Part shown: piece after piece, positions 1 through 12,716 of the stretch
Layout: each line of letters starts with the position of its first letter
How positions within the stretch are numbered: the stretch's first letter is position 1
Assembly: GCA_016859345.1 (NCBI GenBank)
Contig: CM029123.1
Coordinates: forward strand, 1,720,501 to 1,784,500
DNA length: 64,000 nucleotides
Direction: 5' to 3'
Source: Istiophorus platypterus
Taxonomy: Eukaryota > Chordata > Actinopteri > Istiophoriformes > Istiophoridae
Notes under the pieces: model-generated
What the model was told of the DNA's origin: nothing
What the model saw: the letters and a program-made list of their open reading frames with translations, nothing else
Databases searched by the model: none
Position numbers and translations under genes: made by a program

Positions 1-556
1 TTGTGTGTCTGGTACAACCGCAGATCTTTATGACTGGTCGGTGAGCAACTACTCTGTAGGGTTCACAGGGGATGATAAGGAAAAGGAGGAGCTTCTCATC
101 TTCTCTGCCCTCCTCTAAAGTATTAAGAATTTATACAACAGATTTTAAAAATATATATAAAAGAAGAGTAATCAAGAGATCAGTGTCACATGAAAATGTA
201 AGCAGGTAAATTACTAACAATACAAGCAAAATGCAGACTCTCAATGCTCAATGTTAATGTAAGTCATTCAAAATTATTTGACCAACATCATTAATTTTTA
301 TATCTGTTTAACATTGCCATTGTTATGGTTTCTGTTCCTTAATTTTTCTTACCTTTCCACAGCAATAATTCATCAATACAATTTTATGTCATATTCACCA
401 CGTTGCTGATCTGTTTCTCTGATTAACAAATACTGTTTTCCTTTCACTAATAATTCAGAACCTCTCCACTTTGCCATTCTTTGGCAATTGTTGTTAAGCT
501 ACTGTCTGTGAAATCCAACACTCAAAGCAAAAGGTTTCACATTAAAATCCTACGAG

Positions 557-625
557 GAGGGGCACACCAGTAGCCTAATGGTTACTGTGCATACCATACA
601 ACCATCAAGGTGTTGAGTTACACTG
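557..625 (+). repeat. tRNA-derived SINE head, degraded
   Basis: The stretch agtagcctaatggttactg resembles a polymerase III A box of the tRNA-related head of a common teleost SINE. Forty bases on, aaggtgttgagttacac matches a decayed B box (ideal: GGTTCGANTCC). The SINE body is not visible afterwards, so this is a fragment. Confidence 0.45.
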
Positions 626-1975
626 GCAGTAGCTGAACAGTGACTGAAAAAATAGCAAGGTAGAATAATTGCAATTATTTACTGAATGAATATAATAACT
701 CTGTTAAAAGGAGTAATAGAGCTGTATGGAAGTATGACATGATTCTTGTTTTATAATAATGCTAAGGAAATATGTATTATATTTATATAAGTTAACATGT
801 AAACATGCTGGAAGTTTTAAGTTTATATCAACAGCAATTCAAAACAGAAGCAGAACAGAAATCAAGAAGGCTTCTAACTAAAATATGGGGAAATATTCTC
901 AGTATACAAATAGTAAAGACCTGTCTTAATATAAGCCTGTTTTAAATAAAAGCCTGGTTCTTTCTGCAGTCGAGGCTGGTATATCTAAATATTAAGATAC
1001 AATATATTTTACATATTACCAAATTTAAATGTCAGCAGTGTCAGTTTATGAGGACAAAGACTCAGCACTTGATATACAGTAAGTGATGATTTGTTTATAT
1101 TGTGGTCCTTTCTGATGTGTCAAGCAAAGAGTGAATTTATTGCCATTTTGTGCTTTGTGGACTGTAAATGAGATGCTCACTCTTCAGTTCCCTTTGATAA
1201 CAACCCTAGTTCCGCCTCTCTGTTGAAGGGCAGAGTGATGACAATGTTCCCCTGGCAAATGACTGGTTGTTTACTGCCACAGCTGCTCCTCATGTGTTTT
1301 CCTTATGAGGGATTGTTGACAGCTTCTTTCACTCTTTGTGATTCTCCTCCTCACAGACTGTAGTGATCATTGCTGATCACAGCTAAAGAATATGCTTGCT
1401 GGCTATTTCTGGACTGTGTTTAAAAGAACAGCCAATGAAGGCCAGTGTTTTCTCAAAATAAATGCAGACTGCCATATTATCACATGAAACACACTAACAG
1501 ATGACTGTTTGAGTCAGTTTGTCTTCTCAATCAGTACTTCACCAACCTAAGATGCCTGCTGGGCGTAAAAAGCTGTGATTTTATATCTGAACATAATGCA
1601 TCCAACGTTTCTGAAGCTGTGGGGGGAAATAACTGCTCAGACTGTTTAATAATACTAGTTGTCAAAACTATAGTTTTCCCAAAGAAAGGCTTTACACAGA
1701 CTATAATTCTCAGGCTCATATTCAGGTATGTACTATTGCTGTCAGGCTCTCAGTTCATCTTTGTGCAGTGTACGTTCACATAGAGACAGTGAGTGCTGTG
1801 TACAGTAAATGAACAGCATCGTCTCTGGAATTAACTATATTAAATAGAGGAATACTTGAGCTTATTACAAAACATATCGTTAACCAGTCACGAACCAGAC
1901 TAATGGGTGCATTAAAGAGCCACATAGGGATGCATATAATAACTCTTTGCATTATTGATTAATCTATCAATTATA

Positions 1976-2021
1976 CAGTGGGGTCTAAAAGCCTGAGACC
2001 ACAGACTTTTGGACCCCACTG
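1976..2021. repeat. Palindrome made of two Tc1-like transposon ends
   Basis: The sequence starts cagtggggtctaaaag and ends with the near reverse complement cttttggaccccactg, with only about a dozen bases between. The cagtggggtc...gagaccac motif is the outer terminal inverted repeat of a fish Tc1/mariner family, and TA dinucleotides flank it. It looks like a transposon copy that lost its whole interior, leaving the two ends back to back. Confidence 0.65.
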
Positions 2022-2303
2022 TGTATATTTTTTAATTTATTAATTATTTTAACTAAAAATGTCAAAAAAAGTGAATAATGTCCATTACAGGTTTCCTGGG
2101 CCAATGATTAAATCTATAATTGATGTTTCGTCCAACCAACAGTTCTAGGTATTCAGTAAAAATAATGTGAACCACAGAAACAAAATAAATTCTCACATTT
2201 AAGTTATTATGAGCTATGGAGCAGAGTGTTTTAGACAGGGGTAGGAGAAGTTTCGAAAAGCGCTTTATATCATGAACTGAAGAGCAGCAAAGATCCATCA
2301 GCT

Positions 2304-4248
2304 ATGACAAGAGCTCCAGGCCCTCACATGCAATACGAGAGTGCAGATGAAGAGAAGCTACCACTTCCTGAACTCCATAATATCCTCAGGAGCAAGTTCA
2401 TGACACTGCAGGAGATGACAGGGAGAGAGCCAGGAAGAGAGCTGCTTCCATATCTAACCCCTTCAGTTTCACAAGTGAGTTGCTTGACAGCAAGCGAGAT
2501 GGGCGTCTCACATGCTCCAAGGAGGAGGTAGACATATTTCTCCATGCCACCTTGCAGGATCCCATGAGAGATCAGGAATTAGAACACCAGAGAACCTTTC
2601 TCAACCAACCAGCCCCATAAGTCCGATTTGTCATGAGGGGGGCAAGCCTGAAAGAAATCCAAGAGGTAGTGAAAGCAGTCAGAGCCAGTTCAGCTCCTGA
2701 ACCAAATAGAGTACCTCACAAAGTCTAAGACTGCCCAGAGCTGCTCCAACTCAAGCAATGGAGATTGCTGAAGGGGTTTGGATTCTAGAGGAAGAAAATT
2801 CCACAAACCTTGAGCAGTTCAGACCTGTCTCGTTGCCTAGTGTTGAAGGCAATATTTTCTTCTGCTAAAGAATAACTATATTGAAACCTCAGTGCTGAAG
2901 GGAGCAACGCCAAGGATGCCAGGCTGCCTGGAACACACAGGAGTAGTCATCCAGCTGATCAGCGAGGCATTTTAGGGGAAAGGAGATCTGTTTGTGCTGT
3001 GGCTAGACCTGGCCAATGCTTTTGGTTCAATACCACACAAGTTGGTAGACACTTTGCTAAACCTGCACCATTTTCCCAGTAAGACCAAAGACCTCATCTA
3101 AGACTATTACAGCAACTTCAGATCAAGAGGCACTTCAGGGCCACTAACATCAAGTTGGCACCAGCTGGAGAAGGGCATCATTACTGGGTACACAATATTA
3201 GTCACCCTCTTCACCCTTGCCATAAACAGGTTGTGAAAATTGCAGAGGCGGCGTGCAAAGGCCCTTAAATCAAGTCGTGGCGTGCGGCTGCCCCTTATTG
3301 GAGCCTACATGAATGACCTGACCGACACTACATCCTCTGTGCCAGGCAGCAGATGGATACTTCAAGGACTGGGGAGGCTTATCAAGTGGGCGAGGATGAG
3401 CTCCGAGGCAGCCAAGTCAATATCACTTGGTTTGAAGAAAGGCAGAGTGTCCAACAAGTTCCATTTTGCCTTGGATGACAAGACGATACCATCTATCCCT
3501 AAGAAGCCAGTCGAGACATTCAGAAAATTTTTTGACCAAAACCTCAGAGACGTGGCGGCCACCAAGACATCCATCAAGGAGCTAGAGAACCGGCTCAGCA
3601 GAGTGGACAAGTCAGGGCTGCTGGGAAATTCAAGTCATGGATTTACCAATATGGCATCCTGCCCCATACTCTCTGGCTTCTGCTGGTATATGATATATCT
3701 ATCAAATCAGTAGTGGCGATGGATAGAAAGCTCATCAGATACTTTTGCTGGTGGCTTGGCTTACCACGCAGCCTAACCAGCGCACCTCTGTATGGGAGGA
3801 ATAACACCCTGCAGCTTTCATTTCACTGCATCATGGACGAGTTCAAGGTTTCCCAGACAAGAGAGGCACTGCAATACTGAGACTCCAAAGAATAAAAATT
3901 CTCAGCAGCCAGCTTTGAAATCCAAACTGGCAGGGAATGAAGTGCTACTTGGGAGCTGGAGACAGCAGAAGCGAGGCAGAGGCACAAGGCACCGGTTGGA
4001 CCAGTGGTGAAAGGAAGAGCGGGCTTTGGAAGCTTTCCATCACCTTAGTCCAAAAAGGCCCAGAGCAAGTAGAGGAGGCAACTTGTTCGGTGGGAATTGA
4101 GAGCAAGAGGTGGACGAAACAAGAACAAATAGAATGGCAGGCATCAAACAGCAGGTGGCATGGATGAGATGAGTAGAATGAAAGCTTACCTGGACTGACA
4201 TCTGGCGAGTAGAGCCACACTAATACCAAAAATCACAAGGAATGATAA
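2304..4248 (+). pseudogene. Decayed LINE reverse transcriptase, R2/HERO-like
   Basis: Pieces in shifting + frames follow one known non-LTR retrotransposon protein in order. FTSELLDSKRDG and KEEVDIFLHATLQDP lie at about 2470-2570, VVKAVRASSAPEPN at about 2670-2705, AEGVWI and EQFRPVSLPSVEG at about 2770-2850, and LDLANAFGSIPHKLV (motif A region) at about 3005-3050. GIITG and LFTLAINRL (motif B) lie at about 3175-3235. The open piece 3240-3713 contains AYMNDLTDTT, RWILQGL and ARMS. WWLGLPRSL is at about 3751-3777, and KLTWTDIWRVEPH at about 4180-4220. The catalytic motif reads M-N-D instead of the usual M-D-D. At least five frameshifts or stops are needed to follow it. The 3' end with the endonuclease domain is missing. 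Clade naming (R2/NeSL/HERO group) is from memory. Confidence 0.7.
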
Positions 4249-5854
4249 AAAGCTCATTACTTTGTGAGAAATTAAGGTGTGTCTCTAGTTTAGTAAGTAA
4301 ATTAATTTCATAATTAATCAGTTCACTTCCTAAAATAAATTCTATGAAAGGATGTTTTCTGCACTTTCTTTGTTGCTGAAATCTGCTTCACAAAGGTGTG
4401 TGATCTGGAAGGGATATAAAGTCTTTGATGCATGCTGACTAAAAGAATACTTAGCTTTAACGTACGACAGGAATTATGAAAGGGACTACTGAATTGAATT
4501 TCCTCTTAGAAGATGCACTCCAGCAGCCAGTCATTGAGAAGCCCTGATCTTACTCCAAAACCTTGCACAATAATTACATATAGGCAAAATAACATGAAAG
4601 CAGCCCATGAGCCCTGATGAATAATAAACACCATGCACGTCATATCAATTGTGTTACAGGTATTATTGACAGCAGATAAGATTGACACATTGACCAAAAC
4701 AGAGCTGCATGCACACATTTAAAATTACTGATGACAGGTTATTTTTTAATTGGACTTCATGTATTACTTTTATTTCTCTTTTAGGGAAGCAAAGCCCCTA
4801 TCCTTTTTTCAATTACCCCCCCATCTCTACTTGACATTTCTTTTCATCCCTTATGAGTTTCTTTTAATATAGCTCAACATTTCTTGCAGATGTTTTAAAT
4901 CAAAAATGAGTGCGAAAATGAAGGGATTATGACCTTTAAGACCATGTCTACATGAAGCCAGCCAAATCTGTAAATACTTTCTCTATTTTTTGGCATTGCA
5001 ACCACACTAAATTGCAGTTTTTCTGCCACTAAAAACTGAGCTTTTCCAAAATGCCTTCAAGAATGTGTAAATCTGAAAATGCTGGCTTGGCATTGTAGTA
5101 TGTTTGGGGAAATCTGGCTTTGTAGAAACACTGTTATATTGGTGTCCAAACAGATTGTGGCAGTATTGCGGCAATTTAATGTTTTCTGGCTATAAACATT
5201 GCACTGAGCAGAAATGGAAATAGTATACTATTTCATCTTTGCTTGTTTTTGTGGTAGGGTTTCTCATCTATCCTCTACACATGCCCAGTAGAAGGAGAAT
5301 TACCCATTTTAGTATTTTAATGTGGACAGAGGTAATTGCAGAAACAAGCTGAAATGCTTGGTGTCGATGGATGTCCTTTTTTCATGTAGACATAGCCTAG
5401 TCACAACAGGGATTTAATTTGAAACATCTTGAAAAGTCTGTATTTCTGTTTCTGAGAGCTGCAAATTCGTGAGTTTGACATGCACAGATGGAATTGTAGC
5501 TGTGGAAGTGGATATACTGAATTTGTAAGGACAACAGGTAAATATGGAGGAGGTGTAGAGTTTGCATAATTTTCATCAGTTAATTAAAATAGGAGCAGAT
5601 CAGAAAACAGGGACCAAAATATTGCTAAAAAATGATGTAATATACTTAAAATGGGAAATGAGAAATAAAGACCTGTCTCTAGTGTTCTTTTGACTCAATT
5701 AACCAATTAATGTAAAAAGAGGACGAAAAAGCTGGTGAGACAACAAACCAAACCCTTTCACTAGAGAAGCGTTTTCTGGTTATTCACAAGAAACATGTTT
5801 GTATACAGTGTGATGAAAACTACAAGTCTACATCATGCAGCCTCTCAGTTTTAC

Positions 5855-6084
5855 CTGTGCAGGTCCTGTGCTGTAGCCATTTGGATGGACGTGGAGGTGC
5901 AGTCTGGTCTTCCAGACCTGTTTGGTCTGCGGATCTTGAGCGTAGACCACAAACAGTGCTTTTCCCTTTACTGCCAGGCTGAGGCACCGCAAGGCGTAGA
6001 CTACACCATCCTCACTCACCCTGAAATCAGACGAATCTTGAACCTCGAACAACACCTTCCCAACACCGCAGTCCATAAAGCTCA
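5855..6084 (-). CDS. Cadherin exon 3: prodomain
   Basis: The exon is 230 nt, close to the 224 nt of human CDH1 exon 3. The acceptor is TCTTCCACAG (AG at 6086-6085) and the donor is CAG before GTAAAA (GT at 5854-5853). The peptide runs SFMDCGVGKVLFEVQDSSDF, then RVSEDGVVYAL, then LFVVYAQDPQTKQVW and RLHLHV. The Cys, the DF-V-x-DG-VYA strand and the F-x-x-YAQD...W motif are hallmarks of the cadherin prodomain fold. The exon ends in phase 0, as expected. An internal AGG-GTGAGT after the DF codons looks like a strong cryptic donor. Confidence 0.9.
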
Positions 6085-6269
6085 CTGTGGAAGATAGATG
6101 GAAATGGATATCAGACTGAGAGGACAAAAAACATCAGTCACCTGTGTGCTATGTGTGTATGAATGTATGTGTGAGCTGTGTGTGCTGTATTCTGATAAAG
6201 TTGGTTGTCTAAATACATCCAGAAGCCATTTCAAACGGTGTTTATCTTCTCTATTCCCACTGAACCAGT

Positions 6270-6327
6270 AATAATAATGCTAATAATTATGCCAATAATA
6301 ATAATAATAATCATTCTTGTTATAATT

Positions 6328-6360
<33 letters not shown>
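6270..6360. repeat. AAT-rich and (GTT)10 microsatellite
   Basis: An interrupted AAT/ATA tract (6270-6312) is followed by ten uninterrupted GTT triplets (6331-6360). It lies about 190 bp upstream of the exon 3 acceptor on the transcribed strand, within intron 2. Confidence 0.95.
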
Positions 6361-8649
6361 ATCATTGAACATTTTCAGTCGTCTCCGTCCCCCTTTTAAA
6401 AATGTAATGCAGTAACGTTTTCTGGGAGTACATTTTGAGTCACTTACTTTGTACTTTATCTGAGTACATTTTTCTTGAGTACAATTTTTTTCAGTTCCAT
6501 TTCCACTCCTGCTAATGACTGTGTACCAAGTAACATTGGTTATTATTTAAAACACAATTTAACCTAAATTTATGTCCATAAACACATTGCCTCAGAGCAT
6601 GCTGGAGTTCAGCTCACCCACCTATCCCCAACATACTACAATGTATTACATTATAATATTATTTATCATGATGTGTGTCGCTGTCATGAACAATATTGGG
6701 CCACGGAAGTCACAGGTAGTAGAATAAATTATATACGCTGCAAATCATCAAATTGCTAATTATTTAGCTCTTATGTTGTTGCACCTTGGACACTACCATG
6801 GCACAAATCCTGACAATAGTATTGCTTTATTGTTGGCATAGCAACGGGTGCTAGAGTAATGTTAATGCAATGCTGATCATACTATAGTGTATTTATTTTA
6901 ATTTTTCTAGGCCAAATTCAGTATCTTTACATTTGAACATCATTATGCTAAAGAAATGAGAAGCTGGAGTTCCTCTTATTTCTTCTATGTCATAATTTTG
7001 TCCAAAATTAACATTTTGACGATAATGAATCAAATCAAACAAGCTGAAAAGGCAAATCATATACACATCTTGACAGAGTGGAAGTCATCCCAAAAGTATT
7101 TCAGAACCACTGAATGACAAGCTGCTTTCCTTCCCTTATGGGTCATTGTACCTGTTAATAACAATAATAATCATGAAATATCATATACCATGACATTTTC
7201 TGAGACAGTTATTATACCCAATGCAACCCTTTTCAGTTGAGAAGATGTCATGTGAATGTATATCTGGCACCTTTTATTTTCAAGTTCATTGAGGTAACTC
7301 CAGATGGATAAAAACACTTCAAAGCTACTTAATTTGACAAAACCAAAAAGGCAAAAGCCTAAAAAAACTCCCCCTCAAATGATATTAATACAGGTTAAAT
7401 TATAAAGTTTGTCCTGCAGAAAGGGAAGCGGGCTGTTAAAATCAATCATTTGGGAGCATGGATGTGAGCAGCACATAACACTTCCAGTCAGGTTTCAGAA
7501 CACCTTAGTTTTTCCAGCTGTTACCTTAAAGGAAAACCAAAAACCAGTCAAAACAGGCCCCTTCCCTTATCTAACTTAATAACTACTCTTGCATGTGTTT
7601 ATCTTCTAGATTGGGCTCATGAATTATCATGGTTAAAAGCCACTTAGAGTTAATTTGGCCTAATGGCGGTGCTAAAAAAATGTTCATCCTCTGGTGATAT
7701 GAGAATCTGTAGAAAATGTTATCAAGCCTTCAGCTCTTTGATTATGCTTTCTGTAATTTTATTCAAGGGGGTAATATTACCAGCATGTGGCACTAGAGGA
7801 AAGTCAATGGACTTAAGCTAATAGGACACATCCTTTTAAGGAATAGTCCAGCTATTTATGTTACAATGAGCATCATAATCATACATTATCCATGGTCATG
7901 TTTAAAAACACTCATGCTCCTGCATGACATTAGAGCTGTCTAGTTTAACACCCCAACCCATTATATAGAGGGAACTGGGCTAGTACTTAACATGGGGATT
8001 TTGGATGTTGCTGGGCAGCAGTGGGTGGTTCCCAGTTAAACCTCCAATATTCAGACAGTACAACACTACAACATGGATGGAGGTAAACATAAACCAGGAT
8101 CACCTGAAACTCAACCACATCAGAAGATCAGGGTGCTGTAACCTGAAGCTACTGTGGTGTAAAAACTATGAGATAACAGACGTTTTAGAAACTTGGACTT
8201 TTACCGCAGAAAAAAACGGAGAATCCACCAAGAATGCATATGTCACAGATGATGTCCTAAAAAAACAGTTTAACAAATGTTAACTGTAAGAGAAAATAAT
8301 TATGCGGGAGGAACAAGAATGAAAGCTCTTGTGCAGTAACTGGACCACATGTTGAGATTGTGTTGACAACTATTTTTTTTACTTTTTTGATTGGCTCCTC
8401 AGATCACTTTCTTTTCAGTTGTTCAATTCTGCAGGACATATGTGAGTCATTTATGATTTTTTTTCAGCAGTAAATGATTTGTATGTTTATTGCAATGAAT
8501 ATGTAAATATTTACACACCATGCTAAATGAAATGCTAAATGAAAAATAAATGATATTTGAGTCGTTTAACATATTTCATTCAATCATTCATTTGTGTTTT
8601 GTACTTAGCATTTATGACCAAATGTAAACCATTTACAGTTTTTAAACTG

Positions 8650-9960
8650 ATAGCAGCACTGTTTGTCCAAAACCTTGGATGACATGGAGGCTGGGGAGAA
8701 TGGCTGGACTGCTTGGAGGGCCGAGAATGGGCAGACAGACAGGCAGATACAAAGGTGGATCCACTCAAGAAGTTGGGCAGGAGTACGATGGCAAAGGTTG
8801 GACTGCTCTGGAGGCCAGCGATAAAGGCAGGATCTCTCTGGAGACTGGCAGTCCAAAAATGAATGTAGGATCCCTCTGGAGACCAGTGACAAAGGCAAGA
8901 CCTCTCGAGAGACCCAGCCGCGAAGTTGGATCTCAGGAGGCCAACAGCAAAGGCAGAATCCGTCTGAAGTTTGAGCAGGAGGGTGACGGCAAATCCCTTC
9001 TAGAGGATGCTGGCATAAGCCACTTTGGAAGTTGGGCTGGTAGTTGGGGGACGTAAGCAGGGCCCTCTCTGGAGGCCCTCTCTGGAGGCGACCCCTTGAG
9101 TGGTCTGCCTGTCTTGTCCGTCAAATTGGAACAGGAGCAGGTGACCGCTGAACTGCTGACTGGGCTGATGCTGATCACTAGGAAGTGAAGTCTCTGGAAT
9201 CCAGGGCAGCAGAGTCTTTGGTATACTGGGCAGCTGAGTCTCTGGGGGTGTTTGGCAGTTTGGGGGATTGTCTCCTTGAACCATGCTTCTCTCTAGGGAC
9301 TCTGACCCCTAGATATCCTGAGGAAATTCCTCAGCAATTTCAAACAAAAGGGGAATATTCAGGGGCTTCACGGTCAGGATCAGACACAAAGCTGGTTAAT
9401 ATGGGGGCAGGGACAGGCAGCTGGTTAGCTGTCTCAGAAGAGGAAGGCTGCAGGCTCATGTGCCTGAGCCGAGTCAACTGGAGAGCGGGTTGAAGTACAG
9501 GCTGAAAGCTAGCATTCTTGAGGCCAGTAGGCCAGGTTGCAGGTTCACATGCAGGCTGAAGGCTAGCTGGCTAAAGGCTCACCAACTGGGAATAATGGCT
9601 AGAGGATAGGAGGCTGGAGGCTAGCCAGCTGGGAAGGACAACTTGATGGGCAGAAATGGGAGGAAGCAAGAACTGCAGTTGTTGAGGCCCCACATCTGTG
9701 AGGGCAGGAATTTTCATCATCCAAGGCTTATCGATGAAAATTAGAATCCTGCATCCTTCTGTTCTACGCTAGAGGTATTTGGCAGTACAATTGCAGAAAA
9801 TGAATGCAGCATATCGCCACATTAAGCTCCTCCACAGAAAATGTTGGCCCTGCTGGGTCATTCTGCCCAGTTCATTCTGTCACAGTACAGACAGGGACAA
9901 CCAAAACTTAGAAACACAAAAGGCAGATACAATGAAGGTACTTAAAAAAATGGAAATAAT
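8650..9960 (-). repeat. Purine-rich patch with degenerate repeats, possible LTR-retrotransposon gag region
   Basis: From 8690 to 9660 the + strand is unusually G/A rich and carries loosely repeated phrases such as ctctggagaccagtgacaaagg about every 35-45 bp. Read on the minus strand, the segment near 9840-9880 gives ENDPAGPTF-like wording seen at the start of some teleost Ty3/gypsy gag genes, followed by Pro/Ser-rich frames with stops. No reverse transcriptase or protease is present nearby. I regard this as a probable but unproven relic of an LTR element. Confidence 0.3.
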
Positions 9961-10739
9961 AGGTTTACAGTCAGATGGGTGAACAAGTTATAAGAGAGTT
10001 ATCCAGATAAGCAGGCAACATAGAAAAACACACTTGAGGAACACTAAGGAAGCTTGCCTGCTTTCTGCCGGCAAGCTTCTGTCTAGTTTCATTCAACTGA
10101 CCACATGGCAGCTGATATACATGTGAATGAGTTTCTAACTTTCTAATCATTTAACAAGTAAATACGTCCGGAATCAAAGCACAGCTGTTGTCTTTCATGA
10201 TTTTGTCACGGTAATAAAATGGGTTCTTCTCCTTTTCCTTTCTGGTGTAGATTGGCACAACGTGGGGGATTTTTACAGTGCAGAGCAACAGTTTAAAAAT
10301 GGCATGGTAGTGTCTGCTGGTTAATGCTGCATTAAGACTGCTGGTCTTAATGGGCCATTTTGCAGTATTTCATACTTGTTTTACTGTCTGACATCAGGTA
10401 CTTGAGGTACTTCGATTCAGCTAACATTCAGTTGATCCCGATTTAATGGTATCACGAACGAGTGTGTTAATCAGGATACTGTGAGGTTTAACCTGATGTT
10501 GTGATTAAATAAGACTGGACACATCTCGTGTCTAATCTTACAGATGTAGGAAGAGCACTGTGACTGTACACCAAAAAAACCCATGAATCATTGAATCTGC
10601 TGCTCCCTAATTTGAGAGCATTGTGTGATGATCAGCATAAGCGCAGGATTTTCCCCAGAGGGCTTAGGTGCTCTCTGGGGTCTGGGAGGTGGTGGTTGGG
10701 ACATTTGAAATGATAAAAAAGTAAATATTAAGTTATTTT

Positions 10740-11800
10740 AAGTTTATTTCTCATTGATTTCGACTATTATCCTTACCATATTCCTGAAACAAAGATGGCA
10801 ACTTATAAATGGGCTCAGGAAGTAGAGCAGGTCGTCCATTAATCGGAAGGTCTGCAGTTTGATGAGGTGATACCTGTGCCACTGGCTGCACCACTAACAC
10901 AAAGCATGATTGATTCACCCCTATACTTAACAGTTGGAGAGGTGTTCTTTTCATGAAATTCTGCAACCTTTTTATCCAAATCTACCTTTGCTCATTGTGG
11001 CTAAAGTTTATTTTAACTTCATCAGTTCATAGAACTCGTTTCAAAAACGCATAAGGCTTATTTAGATGTTCTTTTCTTCTGAAATTGAATTTTGTGGTAG
11101 AGAAATGACTGCTGGAAAGATTTCTTCTAATGACTCTTCCATGAAGATCGCGATTGTTCAGGTGATGCTTTACAGTAAAACAGTGCCCCACCACTTCAGA
11201 ATATGCTTTATCTTCCCAAAGTTCTTATACATTTAATTCGGGTTTTGATTTGCCTTTCTAGCAATCCTCCAAAAGTACTCTATGACAAGATTTTAGTTTT
11301 CCAGACCTCAACTTGACCTACACTATTCCTATTAACTTTAATTTCTTAATTATATTTAAAACTGGGGGACCTGAAAATTACTTTCTATCTTCTCATAGCC
11401 TACTCCTGCTAATTTTCAGAGTGCTATGCAAGCTGCTTAGAGGAGCCCATGGCTGCTGATTTGAATGTGAATAACCTGGCCTTTTTTTAAAGATGAGTGT
11501 GAACAAGCCCAAGCCCCAACAAAGCTACTTAAAGTCTGAGACCTTGGTAAAAGTTATCTGACAGATCAAATCTCTTGGGGTTTTCAAACTATTGTATTGT
11601 GCTCCTTTCATTTTACTGACTCTAAACTTATACAAAACAAAAGGTAATACAGAAATCTGGCTTAAAATGTTGAAAAGAATGTTTCTTCTTTACCTCTATC
11701 CCTTTCAGAGATCAATTCATCTTCTACTAACGCAAGTATTCCCAGTGGTATAAATTTGGACCAGGTTGCACAAACTTGCTTGCCCCTGCAATTTCATATT
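10740..11800 (-). mobile_element. Tc1-like DNA transposon, degraded copy
   Basis: The transposase reads on the minus strand. Its start ATGGGCTCCTCTAAGCAGCT lies at 11450-11431 (MGSSKQL), followed by the helix-turn-helix region with many stops. The segment 11000-11330 matches the middle of the gene (phrases such as gactcttccatgaag and ccagacctcaacttgacc on the + strand). The upstream terminal region 11510-11800 (ctgagaccttggtaaaag, aaaatgttgaaaagaatg, agatcaattcatcttctac) is that of a very common fish Tc1 family. A SINE head interrupts it at 10811-10868, and the 3' end is unclear. Confidence 0.7.
10811..10868 (+). repeat. tRNA-derived SINE head inside a Tc1 remnant
   Basis: The sequence gggctcaggaagtagagcag matches the A box of a widespread fish SINE, and aatcggaaggtctgcagttt the region leading into its B box. 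It is placed within transposase-derived sequence, so the SINE inserted into the older transposon or both were rearranged together. Confidence 0.5.
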
Positions 11801-12716
11801 AATATAAAGGCTGTATTAAGATTCCAGGACTTGAAATTTGAAGAAAATCACTTGAATTAGTTGTGCCTGGTCATTTGGGGCAAATGAGGCAAAGACCCAC
11901 CTGAGGGCAGCAGAAAAAGTGTGGTATTAGTGACATTTAGTGGCACTGAGTAACTTAGGAATGAATATAATTTCGGATAAAATCCTGAAATATAACAGAA
12001 AAAAAATCATGAACATTATTAAACAGCTTAAGCTCAGTGACAGACAGAATAGTTTAAAAATTGTGTTTTAATTGCTTTTGGCTGGAGAGGTCTCTGTGTG
12101 GAGTAGAAAAACTACAATGCACATTTCCAAAGTCTTTTGTAAACCTTTAGACTGCATGTTAAAATTGGACTCTGCAGAGCAAACTGACGGTACATACAAA
12201 CTAAACTGAGAACATTTATGTGTGTAGTAAGATTATCACCTGGATTAAACTTCATGATAACTGATTAAGTTTTATTCTCAATTATTGATTGTCTCAAAAA
12301 AAGTCCAATATTCAAAAATATGAGAATCTACTACTTTTCTATTTTCTATCAGAGCAAAAGGTATTTCTTTGGATTTTGGACTGTGTCAGAAAAAATGTCT
12401 GTTTTTTTTTCCAATTTTCTGCTTTTTTTAACATTAAACAGTAACTATAAGAGATAATTGATGGATTAATTGATAATGAAAAAAATTTTTAGCCCTTCTG
12501 CTAATGGCTCCATGTTAAGAAATGTTAACGTGTTTCTACATGTTTAGAGAAAACATTTCAATAAGGAAGGAAGATTTTCCTTTCAGTTTTGATTGAGTGT
12601 CAGTTTCCCCTGTCTCAAAGTATTTGTGTTACCAATAAGTAGACATGGAGCCCAAAGACACCTTTTATTATGTGATATTTGAGTTTGGAGGCTTTAACAG
12701 AAGCTGCGGATCCCTT

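Larger units (their letters stand above)
1..5854 (-). other. Cadherin intron 3 (incomplete), mostly non-coding
   Basis: This is downstream of the exon 3 donor on the minus strand. I looked for an exon carrying a furin-type RxKR site followed by a DWVIPP-like start of EC1 and saw none. It contains a SINE head at 557-625, a Tc1 end palindrome at 1976-2021 and an old LINE at 2304-4248. The rest (120-550, 630-1970, 2025-2300, 4250-5850) is AT-rich sequence in which I see no gene or familiar repeat. About 1160-1400 is less AT-rich and free of simple repeats, a possible conserved non-coding stretch. Confidence 0.6.

Noticed and set aside
5795..6097. A + strand open frame of 100 codons
   Set aside because: Antisense to cadherin exon 3; the minus-strand reading has splice sites and prodomain motifs.
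8005..8283. A 92-codon + strand open frame in intron 2
   Set aside because: No family, AT-rich composition and no supporting signals.
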